From: Lachnospiraceae bacterium
GTDB lineage: Bacteria; Bacillota; Clostridia; Lachnospirales; Lachnospiraceae
Length of the DNA: 44,406 bases
Assembly: GCA_017936785.1 (NCBI GenBank)
Contig: JAGBEV010000050.1
Coordinates: 1 to 44,406 of the forward strand
Direction: 5' to 3'
Part shown: piece after piece, positions 1-8,759 of the stretch
Layout: every line of letters begins with the position of its first letter
How positions within the stretch are numbered: position 1 is the stretch's first letter
The notes under the pieces: generated by a model
Told to the model about the DNA's origin: nothing
What the model saw: the letters and a program-made list of their open reading frames with translations, nothing else
The model's database searches: none
Translations under genes and position numbers: made by a program

Positions 1-302
1 AGATCGAAGCAGCACGTATCGCATTAACACGTTATACAAAGCGTGCAGGTAAAGTTTGGATCAAAATTTTCCCTGACATACCAGTAACAGCAAAACCAGC
101 AGAAACACGTATGGGTTCCGGTAAAGGTGCTCTGGAATACTGGGTAGCAGTTGTTAAGCCAGGCCGTGTAATGTTTGAGATCGCCGGAGTACCGGAAGAT
201 GTCGCCAGAGAAGCATTACGTCTTGCAACACATAAGCTTCCATGTAAATGTAAAATCGTTTCTAAAGCAGACTTGGAAGGCGGTGTATCAAATGAAAACT
301 AA
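1..302 (+). CDS. rplP: 50S ribosomal protein L16, 3' part
   Basis: This is the C-terminal part of L16, a large-subunit protein near the peptidyl transferase centre and the A-site tRNA elbow. The 5' end lies outside the window; the frame is open from base 3. The visible part contains the family signatures RMGSGKG and WVAVVKPG and the usual Lys-rich end. The stop codon lies inside rpmC, so the two genes overlap by 11 bases, which points to translational coupling. It is the last gene visible from the S10-operon side of the cluster. Confidence 0.97.
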   Translation, partial: IEAARIALTRYTKRAGKVWIKIFPDIPVTAKPAETRMGSGKGALEYWVAVVKPGRVMFEIAGVPEDVAREALRLATHKLPCKCKIVSKADLEGGVSNEN

Positions 303-501
303 TAAATATGTAGAAGATTTAAAGGCAAAATCAGCTGCAGAGTTAGCAGATGAGTTAGTAGCTACTAAGAAAGAACTTTTCAATTTGAGATTCCAAAATG
401 CAACCAATCAGTTAGACAATACCAGCAGAATCAAAGAGGTTCGTAAGAACATCGCCAGAATTCAGACGGTTATTACGCAGAAAACTAAAGTTGCAGAATA
501 A
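292..501 (+). CDS. rpmC: 50S ribosomal protein L29
   Basis: This 69-residue protein is L29, a small helical hairpin protein beside the peptide exit tunnel. It starts [11 protein letters not shown] and carries the typical LFNLRFQ segment followed by basic residues. The frame is open further upstream, to about base 175, but that would add 39 residues that belong to the rplP frame. The ATG at 292 gives the normal family length. The gene overlaps the end of rplP by 11 bases and precedes rpsQ by 25 bases. Confidence 0.96.
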   Translation: MKTNKYVEDLKAKSAAELADELVATKKELFNLRFQNATNQLDNTSRIKEVRKNIARIQTVITQKTKVAE

Positions 502-526
502 TTCTCGACAGGAAGGAGAATAGATC

Positions 527-784
527 GTGGAAGAAAGAAATTTAAGAAAAACACGTACCGGTAAGGTCGTAAGCAATAAAATGCAGAAAACAATCGTTGT
601 TGCTGTAGAAGACCATGTAAAACATCCTCTTTACAAAAAGATCGTGAAAAGAACTTACAAGTTAAAAGCTCATGATGAAAACAACGAATGTAATATCGGC
701 GATACCGTAAAAGTAATGGAGACAAGACCTTTATCCAAAGATAAGAGATGGAGACTTGTTGAAATCGTAGAAAGAGCTAAATAA
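527..784 (+). CDS. rpsQ: 30S ribosomal protein S17
   Basis: This 85-residue protein is S17, a primary 16S rRNA-binding OB-fold protein of the small subunit. The start codon is GTG, preceded by a strong GGAAGGAG site about 8 bases upstream. Recognisable motifs are [13 protein letters not shown] near the N-terminus, HPLYKK in the middle and [16 protein letters not shown] near the end, all standard for bacterial S17. The length is normal. It sits between rpmC and rplN as in most Firmicutes. Confidence 0.98.
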   Translation: MEERNLRKTRTGKVVSNKMQKTIVVAVEDHVKHPLYKKIVKRTYKLKAHDENNECNIGDTVKVMETRPLSKDKRWRLVEIVERAK

Positions 785-806
785 GCATTTAGGAAGGAGA
801 ATTGGC

Positions 807-1175
807 ATGATTCAACAGGAAAGCAGACTGAAAGTTGCTGATAACACCGGCGCAAAAGAGTTACTTTGCATCCGTGTTATGGGTGGATCAACAAGAAGAT
901 ATGCCAGCATTGGTGATGTGATCGTTGCTACTGTTAAAGATGCAACACCAGGCGGCGTTGTAAAAAAAGGCGATGTAGTAAAAGCTGTCGTAGTTCGTTC
1001 CGTAAAAGGCGCTCGTCGTAAAGACGGTTCTTATATCAGATTTGACGAAAATGCTGCTGTTATTATTAAAGACGATAAAACTCCCAGAGGAACTCGTATT
1101 TTTGGACCAGTAGCAAGAGAGCTTCGTGATAAACAGTTTATGAAAATTGTTTCCTTAGCTCCCGAAGTATTATAG
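807..1175 (+). CDS. rplN: 50S ribosomal protein L14
   Basis: This 122-residue protein is L14, which helps form intersubunit bridges and is the docking site for ribosome silencing factor. It opens with the canonical [18 protein letters not shown] and contains [16 protein letters not shown] and the [13 protein letters not shown] signature. Its length matches bacterial L14 exactly. An AGGAAGGAG site precedes the ATG, and rplX follows after 10 bases. Confidence 0.98.
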   Translation: MIQQESRLKVADNTGAKELLCIRVMGGSTRRYASIGDVIVATVKDATPGGVVKKGDVVKAVVVRSVKGARRKDGSYIRFDENAAVIIKDDKTPRGTRIFGPVARELRDKQFMKIVSLAPEVL

Positions 1176-1185
1176 GAGGTGCCCT

Positions 1186-1506
1186 ATGTTAAAGATTAAA
1201 AAAGGCGATGTGGTTAAAGTTATCGCCGGTAAGAACAAAGATAAAGAAGGAAAAGTTGTTTCCGTAGATCCCAAGAACGGCAAGATCGTTGTTGAGGGTG
1301 TAAATATGGTTACAAAGCATATGAAACCTTCACCTGCTAACCAAAATGGCGGCAGAATCGAAATGGAAGCACCTATCGATGTGTCTAACGTAATGCTTGT
1401 TGTAGACGGAAAAGCTACAAGAGTAGGCTTCAAGTTTGAAGACGGCAAAAAAGTACGTTATGCAAAATCCACAGGTGAGGTTATAGCCGATAAAAAAGAT
1501 AAATAG
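1186..1506 (+). CDS. rplX: 50S ribosomal protein L24
   Basis: This 106-residue protein is L24, an assembly-initiating KOW-domain protein of the large subunit. The KOW motif is visible at residues 4-30 ([20 protein letters not shown]), followed by [13 protein letters not shown] and the C-terminal [11 protein letters not shown] segment. Length is typical. The TAGGAGGT that ends rplN also supplies the ribosome binding site, so translation of rplN and rplX is closely linked. Confidence 0.98.
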   Translation: MLKIKKGDVVKVIAGKNKDKEGKVVSVDPKNGKIVVEGVNMVTKHMKPSPANQNGGRIEMEAPIDVSNVMLVVDGKATRVGFKFEDGKKVRYAKSTGEVIADKKDK

Positions 1507-1523
1507 GAGAGGAGGACGAATCT

Positions 1524-2063
1524 GTGAGCAGACTTAAAGATTTATATAAAGACGAGATCGTAGATGCTATGATCAAAAAGTTCGGATATAAAAATATCAT
1601 GGAAGTACCGAAGCTTGATAAGATCGTTATCAACATGGGCGTTGGCGAAGCAAAAGACAATGCAAAAGCTTTGGAATCCGCTGTGAAAGACTTAGAGACC
1701 ATTGCTGGTCAGAAAGTTATCACAACAAAGGCAAAGAAGTCAGTTGCTAACTTCAAATTAAGAGAAGGTCAGGCAATCGGCTGCAAAGTAACATTGCGTG
1801 GCGAGAAGATGTATGAGTTTTTAGACCGTTTGGTAAACCTTGCATTACCCCGTGTACGTGACTTTAGAGGTGTTAATCCAAACGCATTTGATGGCAGAGG
1901 TAACTATGCACTTGGTATCAAAGAGCAGATTATCTTCCCTGAGATCGAGTACGATAAGGTTGATAAGGTAAGAGGTATGGATGTTATTTTCGTAACAACA
2001 GCCAAGACCGATGAAGAAGCTCGTGAGTTATTGACATTATTCAATATGCCGTTTGCAAAATAA
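1524..2063 (+). CDS. rplE: 50S ribosomal protein L5
   Basis: This 179-residue protein is L5, which binds 5S rRNA and contacts the P-site tRNA. It starts with GTG at 1524 behind a strong GAGGAGGA site. The family motifs [47 protein letters not shown] and the C-terminal [20 protein letters not shown] are all present and the length is standard. It lies between rplX and rpsZ. Confidence 0.98.
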   Translation: MSRLKDLYKDEIVDAMIKKFGYKNIMEVPKLDKIVINMGVGEAKDNAKALESAVKDLETIAGQKVITTKAKKSVANFKLREGQAIGCKVTLRGEKMYEFLDRLVNLALPRVRDFRGVNPNAFDGRGNYALGIKEQIIFPEIEYDKVDKVRGMDVIFVTTAKTDEEARELLTLFNMPFAK

Positions 2064-2079
2064 AAGGAGGTAAATTCGC

Positions 2080-2265
2080 ATGGCTAAGAAAGCAATGAAG
2101 ATTAAACAGCAGCGCCCTGCTAAATTCTCCACAAGAGAATATACTCGCTGCAGAATCTGTGGACGTCCACATGCATACTTAAGAAAATATGGTATTTGTA
2201 GAGTTTGCTTCCGCGAGTTAGCATACAAAGGACAAATTCCAGGCGTAAAGAAAGCTAGCTGGTAA
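2080..2265 (+). CDS. rpsZ: 30S ribosomal protein S14, zinc-binding type Z
   Basis: This 61-residue protein is the short, zinc-binding form of S14. Four cysteines in two CxxC pairs (CRIC and CRVC, about residues 24-43) form the zinc ribbon that separates it from the longer zinc-free S14. It ends in the conserved [11 protein letters not shown]. The ATG is preceded by AAAAGGAGGT. The type Z form is usual for the spc operon of Firmicutes; a zinc-independent paralogue, if present, would lie outside this window. Confidence 0.98.
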   Translation: MAKKAMKIKQQRPAKFSTREYTRCRICGRPHAYLRKYGICRVCFRELAYKGQIPGVKKASW

Positions 2266-2290
2266 GATATAGAAAAGGAGGCAACATACA

Positions 2291-2692
2291 ATGGCAATGA
2301 GTGATCCAATTGCAGATATGCTTACAAGAATTCGTAATGCGAACACTGCAAAACATGATACAGTAGATGTACCTTCCTCCAAGATGAAACTTGCTATCGC
2401 AGACATCTTAGTTGAAGAAGGATATATTAAAAAATATGATTTGATCGAAGATGGAAACTTTAAGACAATCCGCATTACCTTAAAATACGGTGCAGATAAG
2501 AACGAAAAGATCATCTCCGGCATCAAGAGAATTTCCAAACCCGGTTTACGTGTATATGCTGGCAAGGAAGACCTTCCTAAAGTATTAGGCGGTTTAGGTA
2601 TTGCAATCATTTCCACAAACCAGGGTGTTGTAACTGACAAGAAAGCAAGAGAGCTTCAGGTAGGCGGCGAAGTTCTGGCGTTTGTATGGTAA
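2291..2692 (+). CDS. rpsH: 30S ribosomal protein S8
   Basis: This 133-residue protein is S8, a primary 16S rRNA-binding protein of the central domain and, in Escherichia coli, the translational repressor of the spc operon. It begins with the canonical [15 protein letters not shown] segment (after two extra residues) and ends with the [15 protein letters not shown] and GGEVLAFVW signatures. The length is normal. An AAAAGGAGG site precedes the ATG. The gene is followed by an unusually long 153-base gap that holds two structured repeats. Confidence 0.98.
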   Translation: MAMSDPIADMLTRIRNANTAKHDTVDVPSSKMKLAIADILVEEGYIKKYDLIEDGNFKTIRITLKYGADKNEKIISGIKRISKPGLRVYAGKEDLPKVLGGLGIAIISTNQGVVTDKKARELQVGGEVLAFVW

Positions 2693-2780
2693 GCCTAGAG
2701 CACTTAACGAGGTTTTTCACGAGTTTAGTGCGAAGGCTGCTCGAAGGAACTTGGCGAGGTCTTCTCGAGCCTAGTGAATC
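2693..2780 (+). repeat. Tandem pair of related hairpins between rpsH and rplF
   Basis: Two imperfect tandem copies of about 37 bases lie at about 2702-2738 and 2749-2785, with a period of about 47. Each folds into a hairpin. In copy 1, AAC at 2706-2708 faces GTT at 2723-2725; in copy 2 the equivalent bases are GGC (2753-2755) facing GCC (2769-2771). Both positions changed in a compensatory way, which argues that the fold is kept. Copy 1 also has an outer stem, GCCT (2693-2696) with AGGC (2734-2737) and GCACT (2700-2704) with AGTGC (2727-2731). There is no U-tract, so it is not a simple terminator. The rest of the gap, to 2845, shows only the rplF ribosome binding site. Confidence 0.7.
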
Positions 2781-2845
2781 GAGCTACCTTATATCTGTAG
2801 TTACTAACTATTAACTCATTCAAACAATATATAGGAGGTACGGGC

Positions 2846-3388
2846 ATGTCACGTATAGGAAGAATGCCAATCGCGATTCCTGCAGGCGTAACTGTAGAAA
2901 TTGCAGAAAATAATAAAGTGACTGTAAAAGGTCCAAAAGGTACACTTGAGAGAGTGTTACCTTCTGAGATGGAAATCAAAAAAGAAGGCGAGCAGGTTGT
3001 TGTTACCAGACCTAACGATTTAAAGAAAATGAAATCCTTACATGGTCTGACAAGAACACTGATCCACAACATGGTTGTTGGTGTAACCGAAGGTTACGAA
3101 AAGAAACTGGAAGTAAACGGTGTAGGTTACAGAGCATCCAAACAGGGTAAGACATTAACATTGAACTTAGGTTACTCTCATCCGGTTGAAATGACAGATC
3201 CTGAAGGCATTGAAACAGTTCTGGACGGACAGAACATCATCATTGTTAAAGGTATTGATAAAGAAAAAGTTGGCCAAGTCGCAGCTGAAATCAGAGATAA
3301 GAGAAGACCTGAACCTTACAAAGGCAAAGGTATTAAATATGCTGATGAAGTTATCAGACGTAAAGTTGGTAAGACTGGTAAGAAATAG
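2846..3388 (+). CDS. rplF: 50S ribosomal protein L6
   Basis: This 180-residue protein is L6, with two tandem alpha/beta domains, located at the base of the L7/L12 stalk near the factor-binding site. It starts [15 protein letters not shown] and contains the diagnostic [14 protein letters not shown] and the C-terminal [16 protein letters not shown] motif. Length is standard. A TAGGAGGT site precedes the ATG. Because of the hairpin pair upstream, expression of rplF and the genes after it could be set differently from the rplN-rpsH group. Confidence 0.98.
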   Translation: MSRIGRMPIAIPAGVTVEIAENNKVTVKGPKGTLERVLPSEMEIKKEGEQVVVTRPNDLKKMKSLHGLTRTLIHNMVVGVTEGYEKKLEVNGVGYRASKQGKTLTLNLGYSHPVEMTDPEGIETVLDGQNIIIVKGIDKEKVGQVAAEIRDKRRPEPYKGKGIKYADEVIRRKVGKTGKK

Positions 3389-3405
3389 ATAAGGAGAGTG
3401 TAAAA

Positions 3406-3774
3406 ATGGTTAATAAAGAATCAAGACAGAAAATTCGTGTGAAAAAACACTACAGATTGCGTAATTCTTTAAGCGGAACACCTGAAAGACCACGCCTTGC
3501 TGTGTTTAGAAGTAATAATCATATGTATGCTCAAATTATCGACGACACTGTTGGTAACACCTTAGTTGCAGCTTCCACTCTTGAAAAAGATGTAAAGGCT
3601 GAATTAAAGAAAACCAATGACGTTGAAGCAGCAGCATATTTAGGAACTGTAATTGCGAAAAAAGCATTAGACAAAGGTATCAAAACAGTAGTCTTTGATA
3701 GAGGCGGCTTTATATACCAGGGTAAGATCGCAGCATTAGCAGAGGCAGCCAGAGAAGCTGGTCTGGAATTTTAG
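3406..3774 (+). CDS. rplR: 50S ribosomal protein L18
   Basis: This 122-residue protein is L18, which binds 5S rRNA together with L5 and helps attach it to the large subunit. The signatures [24 protein letters not shown] and [28 protein letters not shown] are complete, and the basic N-terminal tail is present. Length is normal. It is preceded by a GGAGAG site and followed by rpsE after 17 bases. Confidence 0.98.
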   Translation: MVNKESRQKIRVKKHYRLRNSLSGTPERPRLAVFRSNNHMYAQIIDDTVGNTLVAASTLEKDVKAELKKTNDVEAAAYLGTVIAKKALDKGIKTVVFDRGGFIYQGKIAALAEAAREAGLEF

Positions 3775-3791
3775 GAAGGGAGAAAAGACAC

Positions 3792-4301
3792 ATGAAACGT
3801 TCAATCATAGACACAAGTAATATGGAACTTACTGAAAAAGTCGTTTCCATTAAGCGTGTAACAAAGGTTGTTAAAGGTGGCCGTAACATGCGTTTTACAG
3901 CACTGGTTGTTGTAGGTGACGGCAACGGACACGTTGGCGCCGGTCTTGGAAAAGCTACTGAAATTCCGGAAGCTATCCGTAAAGGAAAAGAAGATGCTAC
4001 AAAGAGACTTGTAAGCGTTGCATTAGATGAGAACAACAGTATTACACATGATATCTACGGAAAGTTCGGAAGCGCAAGCGTGCTTTTAAAGAGAGCTCCC
4101 GAAGGTACCGGTGTTATCGCCGGTGGTCCTGCCCGTAACGTATGTGAACTTGCAGGTATTAAAAATATCCGTACAAAATCTTTAGGTTCCAACAATAAGC
4201 AGAACGTTGTTCTTGCAACTATTGAAGGATTAAGCCAGTTAAAGACTCCTGAAGAAGTAGCTAAGAACCGCGGTAAAGCTGTAAGCGATATCATGGCTTA
4301 A
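3792..4301 (+). CDS. rpsE: 30S ribosomal protein S5
   Basis: This 169-residue protein is S5, which contributes to decoding fidelity and lines the mRNA entry site. An N-terminal double-stranded-RNA-binding fold contains [22 protein letters not shown] and [10 protein letters not shown]; the C-terminal domain contains the [17 protein letters not shown] motif. These are fully conserved. The length is typical. AAGGGAG precedes the ATG, and rpmD follows after 13 bases. Confidence 0.98.
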   Translation: MKRSIIDTSNMELTEKVVSIKRVTKVVKGGRNMRFTALVVVGDGNGHVGAGLGKATEIPEAIRKGKEDATKRLVSVALDENNSITHDIYGKFGSASVLLKRAPEGTGVIAGGPARNVCELAGIKNIRTKSLGSNNKQNVVLATIEGLSQLKTPEEVAKNRGKAVSDIMA

Positions 4302-4314
4302 GGAGGAAGTAAAA

Positions 4315-4500
4315 ATGGCAGATAAGAAAGTAAAAGTAACTTTAGTAAAATCTACGATCGGCGCTATTCCCAAGCATAAGAAAACAGTAGCCGCTTTAGG
4401 TTTAAGAAAGTTAAATAAAACTGTAGAATTACCTGATAATGATGCAACCAGAGGCATGATCAACCAGGTGAAACATTTAGTTAAAGTTGAAGAAGCATAA
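4315..4500 (+). CDS. rpmD: 50S ribosomal protein L30
   Basis: This 61-residue protein is L30, a small large-subunit protein found in many but not all bacteria. The core motif [26 protein letters not shown] is clear, followed by [13 protein letters not shown] at the C-terminus. Length is typical of the bacterial form. It lies in the usual place between rpsE and rplO and is preceded by AAGGAGG. Confidence 0.97.
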   Translation: MADKKVKVTLVKSTIGAIPKHKKTVAALGLRKLNKTVELPDNDATRGMINQVKHLVKVEEA

Positions 4501-4522
4501 ATCAGGTTAAGGAGGTGCGATC

Positions 4523-4963
4523 ATGGAATTATCAAATTTAAGACCTGCGGAAGGTTCTAAACACAGTGATAATTTTAGAAGAGGCCGTGGACACGGATCA
4601 GGTAACGGCAAAACCGCTGGTAAAGGCCACAAAGGACAGAAAGCCCGTTCCGGAGCTCCCAGAGTTGGTTTTGAAGGTGGACAGATGCCTTTATACAGAA
4701 GAATTCCTAAGAGGGGATTCAAGAATAGAAATTCTAAAGAAATCGTTGGCATTAATTTAACTGCATTGGAAAGATTTGATGATGGTGCTACAGTTGATGT
4801 AGAAGCATTGTTAAATGCAGGCGTTATTAAAAATCCAAGAGATGGAGTTAAGATCCTCGGAAACGGAGAACTTACCAAAAAGCTTACAGTTAAAGTAGAT
4901 GCTTTCAGCGCATCCGCTAAAGAAAAAATTGAAGCAGTTGGTGGAACAGCAGAGGTGATCTAA
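4523..4963 (+). CDS. rplO: 50S ribosomal protein L15
   Basis: This 146-residue protein is L15, a late-assembly protein of the large subunit with a long glycine- and arginine-rich N-terminal extension. The N-terminus [13 protein letters not shown] and the [21 protein letters not shown] segment are diagnostic, as are [18 protein letters not shown] and [10 protein letters not shown]. Its stop codon overlaps the secY start by one base (TAATG), so secY translation is probably coupled to rplO. Confidence 0.98.
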   Translation: MELSNLRPAEGSKHSDNFRRGRGHGSGNGKTAGKGHKGQKARSGAPRVGFEGGQMPLYRRIPKRGFKNRNSKEIVGINLTALERFDDGATVDVEALLNAGVIKNPRDGVKILGNGELTKKLTVKVDAFSASAKEKIEAVGGTAEVI

Positions 4964-6282
4964 TGTTAGAAACCTTAAAAAATGCCTTTAAAGTCAAAGA
5001 AGTTAGAAACAGACTTTTGTTTACCCTGGCAATGTTAGTTGTCATCCGTTTTGGATGCCAGCTGCCTGTTCCGGGGGTAAACAGGGAGTTCTTTGCCCAA
5101 TGGTTTGAACAGCAGACCGGCGGAACATTCGGCTTTTTTGATGCATTTACCGGAGGTTCATTCTTAAGAATGTCCGTGCTTGCATTGAATATTACACCGT
5201 ATATCACATCATCCATTATCATGCAGCTTCTTACCATTGCGATTCCCAAGCTGGAAGAAATGCAGAGAGATGGTGAAGACGGCAGGAAGAAAATTGCGGC
5301 AATTACCCGTTATGTGACTGTAGGACTTGCATTGATCGAGTCTTCTGCAGTGGCTATTGGTTTTGGTAACCAGGGATTGTTGGAAGGCGACATCGTCGTT
5401 TTGGATTATGTTGTTGTTATTGTGGCATTGACAGCAGGCAGTGCGTTCTTAATGTGGATTGGCGAGAGAATTACCGAGAATGGTGTTGGAAACGGTATTT
5501 CAATCGTGCTTGTTATCAATATTATATCAAGAATACCGGAGGATTTTGCGAACCTGTACGACCAGTTTGTTAAGGGAGCGGAAACCATTGCTCTCGGTGT
5601 GGTAGCAGCAGTTGTCATTGTAGCAGTTGTTGTAGGTATGATCATCATCGTAGTTATTTTAAATGACGGTGTGCGCAAAATTCCCGTACAGTATGCAAAG
5701 AAGATTCAGGGCAGACGTACTGTAGGCGGACAGAACTCAACCATTCCGCTGAAGATCAATACTGCCGGAGTTATTCCGATCATCTTTGCATCATCCCTGA
5801 TGGAATTTCCCATTGTCATCTGTCAGTTGTTAGGATACAGCGGAACCGGTGTATGGGGTGAAATCTTAAAAGGTTTAAATTCCAATAACTGGTGTAAACC
5901 AAGTATGCCTCAATATTCAATCGGACTTTTGGTTTATGTGATCTTAGTAGTATTTTTTGCATACTTCTATACATCCATTACCTTTAATCCACTTGAGGTA
6001 TCCAACAATATTAAAAAACAGGGTGGTTTCATTCCGGGAATAAGGCCCGGCAAACCTACTACGGAATATTTAAGTAAAATTCTTACCTATATTATATTTA
6101 TCGGTGCATGTGGACTGATCATCGTTGCAATTATTCCATACATTTTTAATGGTGTATTCGGAGCAAATGTTTCCTTTGGAGGAACGAGTTTGATCATTAT
6201 TGTCAGCGTAGTCCTCGAAACCGTTAAACAGATTGAATCCCTGTTGCTGGTAAGAAATTATAAAGGTTTTTTAAATGACTAA
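4963..6282 (+). CDS. secY: Protein translocase channel subunit SecY
   Basis: This 439-residue protein is the central pore of the Sec translocon, through which secretory and membrane proteins pass. About ten hydrophobic helices are visible. Family motifs include the plug-region GGSFLRMSVLALNITPYITSSI, the ISIVLVINIISRIP helix, the cytosolic RKIPVQYAKKIQGRR loop that contacts ribosome and SecA, and GFIPGIRPGKPT. The length is standard. The start overlaps the rplO stop by one base. A hairpin lies in the 78-base gap before adk. Confidence 0.98.
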   Translation: MLETLKNAFKVKEVRNRLLFTLAMLVVIRFGCQLPVPGVNREFFAQWFEQQTGGTFGFFDAFTGGSFLRMSVLALNITPYITSSIIMQLLTIAIPKLEEMQRDGEDGRKKIAAITRYVTVGLALIESSAVAIGFGNQGLLEGDIVVLDYVVVIVALTAGSAFLMWIGERITENGVGNGISIVLVINIISRIPEDFANLYDQFVKGAETIALGVVAAVVIVAVVVGMIIIVVILNDGVRKIPVQYAKKIQGRRTVGGQNSTIPLKINTAGVIPIIFASSLMEFPIVICQLLGYSGTGVWGEILKGLNSNNWCKPSMPQYSIGLLVYVILVVFFAYFYTSITFNPLEVSNNIKKQGGFIPGIRPGKPTTEYLSKILTYIIFIGACGLIIVAIIPYIFNGVFGANVSFGGTSLIIIVSVVLETVKQIESLLLVRNYKGFLND

Positions 6283-6304
6283 GATTTAGAAACATGTACA
6301 TTCT

Positions 6305-6330
6305 GGGACAGGCGGATTCCGCTTTGTCCC
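6305..6330 (+). other. Hairpin between secY and adk
   Basis: GGGACA (6305-6310) pairs with TGTCCC (6325-6330) and GCGG (6312-6315) with CCGC (6319-6322), leaving a short ATT loop. There is no following T-tract, so it is not a canonical terminator. It could stabilise or separate the secY and adk parts of the transcript. No promoter was recognised between it and adk. Confidence 0.5.
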
Positions 6331-6360
6331 ATGAATTGCATATACGCTCGGAGGTTAGAA

Positions 6361-7005
6361 ATGAAAATTATTATGTTAGGTGCTCCCGGTGCGGGGAAAG
6401 GCACACAGGCTAAAATGATCGCTGATAAATACAGCGTTCCTCATATTTCTACAGGTGATATTTTCAGAGCTAATATCAAAAACGGTACAGAGCTTGGCAT
6501 GGAAGCAAAAAAATACATGGATCAGGGTCTTTTAGTTCCGGATGAACTGACAGTAAAGATCTTACTGGACCGTGTTGCACAGGATGACTGCAAGAACGGC
6601 TATGTATTGGATGGTTTTCCCAGAACAATTCCTCAGGCAAACGTATTGGATGAGGCATTAAACAAGCTTGGCGATAAGATTGATTATGCTATCAATGTGG
6701 ATGTACCGGATGAAAACATCATCAGAAGAATGGGCGGAAGAAGAGCCTGCGTATCCTGCGGAGCAACATATCATATTGAACACGTTCCTCCTAAAACAGA
6801 AGGAATTTGTGATAGATGCGGCAAGGAGCTTATCTTAAGAGATGATGATAAGCCCGAAACCGTGAAAAACAGATTGGATGTTTATCATGAGCAGACACAG
6901 CCTTTGATCGATTTTTATGAGAAAAAAGGTGTGTTAAAGAGTGTAGACGGTACTGTGGATATGAAAGATGTATTTGCAGCTATCGTAGACATTTTAGGAG
7001 AATAA
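6361..7005 (+). CDS. adk: Adenylate kinase with zinc-binding LID
   Basis: This 214-residue enzyme interconverts ATP plus AMP with two ADP and balances cellular adenylates. The P-loop GAPGAGKGTQ is at residues 7-16, the AMP-binding STGD and DGFPRT motifs are present, and the LID domain carries two CxxC pairs (CVSC and CDRC), the zinc-binding form common in Gram-positive bacteria. An in-frame ATG exists at 6331, but the CGGAGG site sits directly before the ATG at 6361 and that start gives the normal N-terminus MKIIMLGAPG. Confidence 0.98.
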   Translation: MKIIMLGAPGAGKGTQAKMIADKYSVPHISTGDIFRANIKNGTELGMEAKKYMDQGLLVPDELTVKILLDRVAQDDCKNGYVLDGFPRTIPQANVLDEALNKLGDKIDYAINVDVPDENIIRRMGGRRACVSCGATYHIEHVPPKTEGICDRCGKELILRDDDKPETVKNRLDVYHEQTQPLIDFYEKKGVLKSVDGTVDMKDVFAAIVDILGE

Positions 7006-7009
7006 GAAA

Positions 7010-7765
7010 ATGGCTGTTTCAATTAAATCTGCAAGAGAGATTGAGTTAATGCGTGAATCCTGTAAGCTTCTGGGCGATGTGTTCCATCAGATGGAGCTGG
7101 CGATTGAGCCGGGAATTTCCACTATGGAAATCAACGATCTGGGAGATAAATTGATTCGTGCCCACGGATGCGTCCCCAACTTTTTACATTATCAGGGTTA
7201 TCCTGCTTCCATCTGCGTTTCCGTCAATGAGGAAGTCGTTCATGGAATTCCCAGAAAAGACAGAATATTGCAGGAAGGCGATATTGTCAGTCTGGATGCA
7301 GGATTGATCTATAAAGGTTTCCATTCCGATATGGCAAGAACCTTCGGTGTCGGAGAGATCAGCGAAGATGCAAAGCTGCTGATTGAGCGCACAAGGCAAA
7401 GCTTCTTTGAAGGAATAAAAATGGCAAAAGATGGCAATCATCTATTTGATATATCTAATGCCATTGATGCTTATATCAGCCAGTTCGGTTACGGAATCGT
7501 AAGAGATCTGGTAGGACACGGAATCGGAACTCATTTACATGAAGATCCCCAGATCCCCAATTTTGCACAAAAGAGAAGAGGCTTGAAGCTTTGTGCAGGA
7601 ATGACATTTGCCATAGAACCCATGATCAATATGGGAACAGGAGATGTGGAATGGCTGGATGATGACTGGACGGTTGTTTCGGCAGACAACAGCCTTTCGG
7701 CTCACTATGAAAACACTGTTCTGATCCTGCCTGAAGGCGAGCCGGAAATCCTGACATTAATATAG
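7010..7765 (+). CDS. map: Type I methionine aminopeptidase
   Basis: This 251-residue metalloenzyme removes the initiator methionine from nascent proteins in the cytosol. Metal-binding residues of the pita-bread fold are visible in SLDAGLIYKGFHSDMARTF, VGHGIGTHLHEDP, FAIEPMI and HYENTVLI. The length fits type Ia enzymes without an N-terminal extension. It starts 4 bases after adk and is followed after 10 bases by the KOW-domain gene, so adk, map and the downstream genes probably share a transcript. Confidence 0.97.
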   Translation: MAVSIKSAREIELMRESCKLLGDVFHQMELAIEPGISTMEINDLGDKLIRAHGCVPNFLHYQGYPASICVSVNEEVVHGIPRKDRILQEGDIVSLDAGLIYKGFHSDMARTFGVGEISEDAKLLIERTRQSFFEGIKMAKDGNHLFDISNAIDAYISQFGYGIVRDLVGHGIGTHLHEDPQIPNFAQKRRGLKLCAGMTFAIEPMINMGTGDVEWLDDDWTVVSADNSLSAHYENTVLILPEGEPEILTLI

Positions 7766-7775
7766 AGGAAACGAA

Positions 7776-8051
7776 ATGATTGGTAATATTGCAGTATCAA
7801 TGGCGGGACACGATAAAGGCAGTGTTTATGTCATTGTAAAGGAAGATGCTGAATATGTATATTTATGTGACGGCAATCTGAAACTTTTGGGAAAACCCAA
7901 AAAGAAATCCAGAAAGCACGTTGCGGTCAATAAAACCTTTAACACCCGGGAAGCAGGAAAGAAGCTTCAGAACGGCGAACCGGTTTATGACCACGAGATC
8001 AAGAGAATCATAAAACTTTTTAAGATGCATATAGGAAATGCGGAGGTATGA
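7776..8051 (+). CDS. KOW-domain RNA-binding protein (L14e-like)
   Basis: This 91-residue basic protein resembles the KOW-domain proteins annotated as ribosomal protein L14E/L6E/L27E-like in Clostridia. The N-terminal [19 protein letters not shown] segment corresponds to the KOW strand-turn, followed by [21 protein letters not shown]. The C-terminal half is basic and helical. Its fixed place between map and infA suggests a role in translation or ribosome biogenesis, but the function is not established. It nearly abuts infA. Confidence 0.85.
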   Translation: MIGNIAVSMAGHDKGSVYVIVKEDAEYVYLCDGNLKLLGKPKKKSRKHVAVNKTFNTREAGKKLQNGEPVYDHEIKRIIKLFKMHIGNAEV

Positions 8052-8052
8052 T

Positions 8053-8271
8053 ATGTCAAAAGCAGATGTAATCGAAATCGAAGGAACAGTAGTTGAGAAA
8101 TTACCTAACACCATGTTTCAGGTAGAACTGGAAAACGGACATAAGGTCTTAGCTCACATCAGCGGAAAGCTGAGACAGAACTTTATCCGTATTCTTCCCG
8201 GAGATAAAGTAACATTGGAGTTATCCCCTTATGATCTTTCTAAAGGAAGAATCATCTGGAGAGATAAATAA
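8053..8271 (+). CDS. infA: Translation initiation factor IF-1
   Basis: This 72-residue OB-fold protein is IF-1, which binds the ribosomal A site during initiation. The sequence [19 protein letters not shown], the [18 protein letters not shown] strand pair, and [22 protein letters not shown] are fully conserved. An in-frame ATG at 8038 would add five residues, but the GGAGG lies between the two codons and favours the ATG at 8053, which gives the canonical length. Confidence 0.98.
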   Translation: MSKADVIEIEGTVVEKLPNTMFQVELENGHKVLAHISGKLRQNFIRILPGDKVTLELSPYDLSKGRIIWRDK

Positions 8272-8343
8272 GAGTTAGTGAAAACCAAGTTTAGCACTGG
8301 CGGGAAGACAGAAAAAAGATAAAAATATAATGGACAAAAGGGA

Positions 8344-8372
8344 TTGCAATTAGAAAACCCTTATGCTATAAT
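8344..8372 (+). promoter_or_regulatory. Sigma-A-type promoter for rpmJ and the alpha operon
   Basis: TTGCAA at 8344-8349 and TATAAT at 8367-8372 are separated by exactly 17 bases, and a TGC precedes the -10 box, giving an extended -10. Transcription would start near 8379, just before the rpmJ ribosome binding site. It lies in the 135-base gap after infA and would allow the alpha operon (rpmJ to rplQ) to be transcribed independently of the spc operon. Confidence 0.75.
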
Positions 8373-8406
8373 GTAAAACGGTCTTTTTGTGAAAGGAGGG
8401 TTTAAC

Positions 8407-8520
8407 GTGAAAGTTAGATCATCAGTAAAACCAATTTGCGAAAAATGCAAAGTAATTAAAAGAAAAGGGAAAATCAGAATTATCTGTGAAAACCCTAAAC
8501 ACAAACAGGTACAGGGATAA
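8407..8520 (+). CDS. rpmJ: 50S ribosomal protein L36
   Basis: This 37-residue protein is L36, the smallest large-subunit protein. It starts with GTG behind AAAGGAGG and reads [15 protein letters not shown] at the N-terminus. Zinc ligands are seen as CEKC (residues 11-14), a third Cys at 27 and His at 32, so it is the zinc-binding type. The length is exact for the family. It sits between infA and rpsM as in most Firmicutes. Confidence 0.96.
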   Translation: MKVRSSVKPICEKCKVIKRKGKIRIICENPKHKQVQG

Positions 8521-8759
8521 TCCACAATTAACAGACCAGAAGTGGAAGCTTTATCGGATCGAAAAGCGGCTGAGGCATGTCCTGCCGTCATCAGGATGTG
8601 CTGTTTAAGATAATTGAACGTAGATGAGCCTACGGGAGATTACTTATTGATACCGAGAAGACATCTTTAGTATCGGAAAGATCGGGTAGATACCCGGTTG
8701 GGGATCCTATATCCCCCAATCAATTAGTAACTATTTAAACAAATGGAGGAATTTTTAAA
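8521..8759 (+). promoter_or_regulatory. Structured leader upstream of rpsM
   Basis: The 239 bases between rpmJ and rpsM contain no gene but several hairpins: TCCTG (8580-8584) with CAGGA (8592-8596); CGTAG (8619-8623) with CTACG (8630-8634); CGGGT (8683-8687) with ACCCG (8692-8696), with a 4-base loop; and TTGGGG (8698-8703) with CCCCAA (8714-8719). No U-tract follows, and the rpsM ribosome binding site (GGAGGA) is about 25 bases beyond the last stem. Long structured leaders before alpha-operon genes often bind a ribosomal protein such as S4; that role here is inference. Confidence 0.6.
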
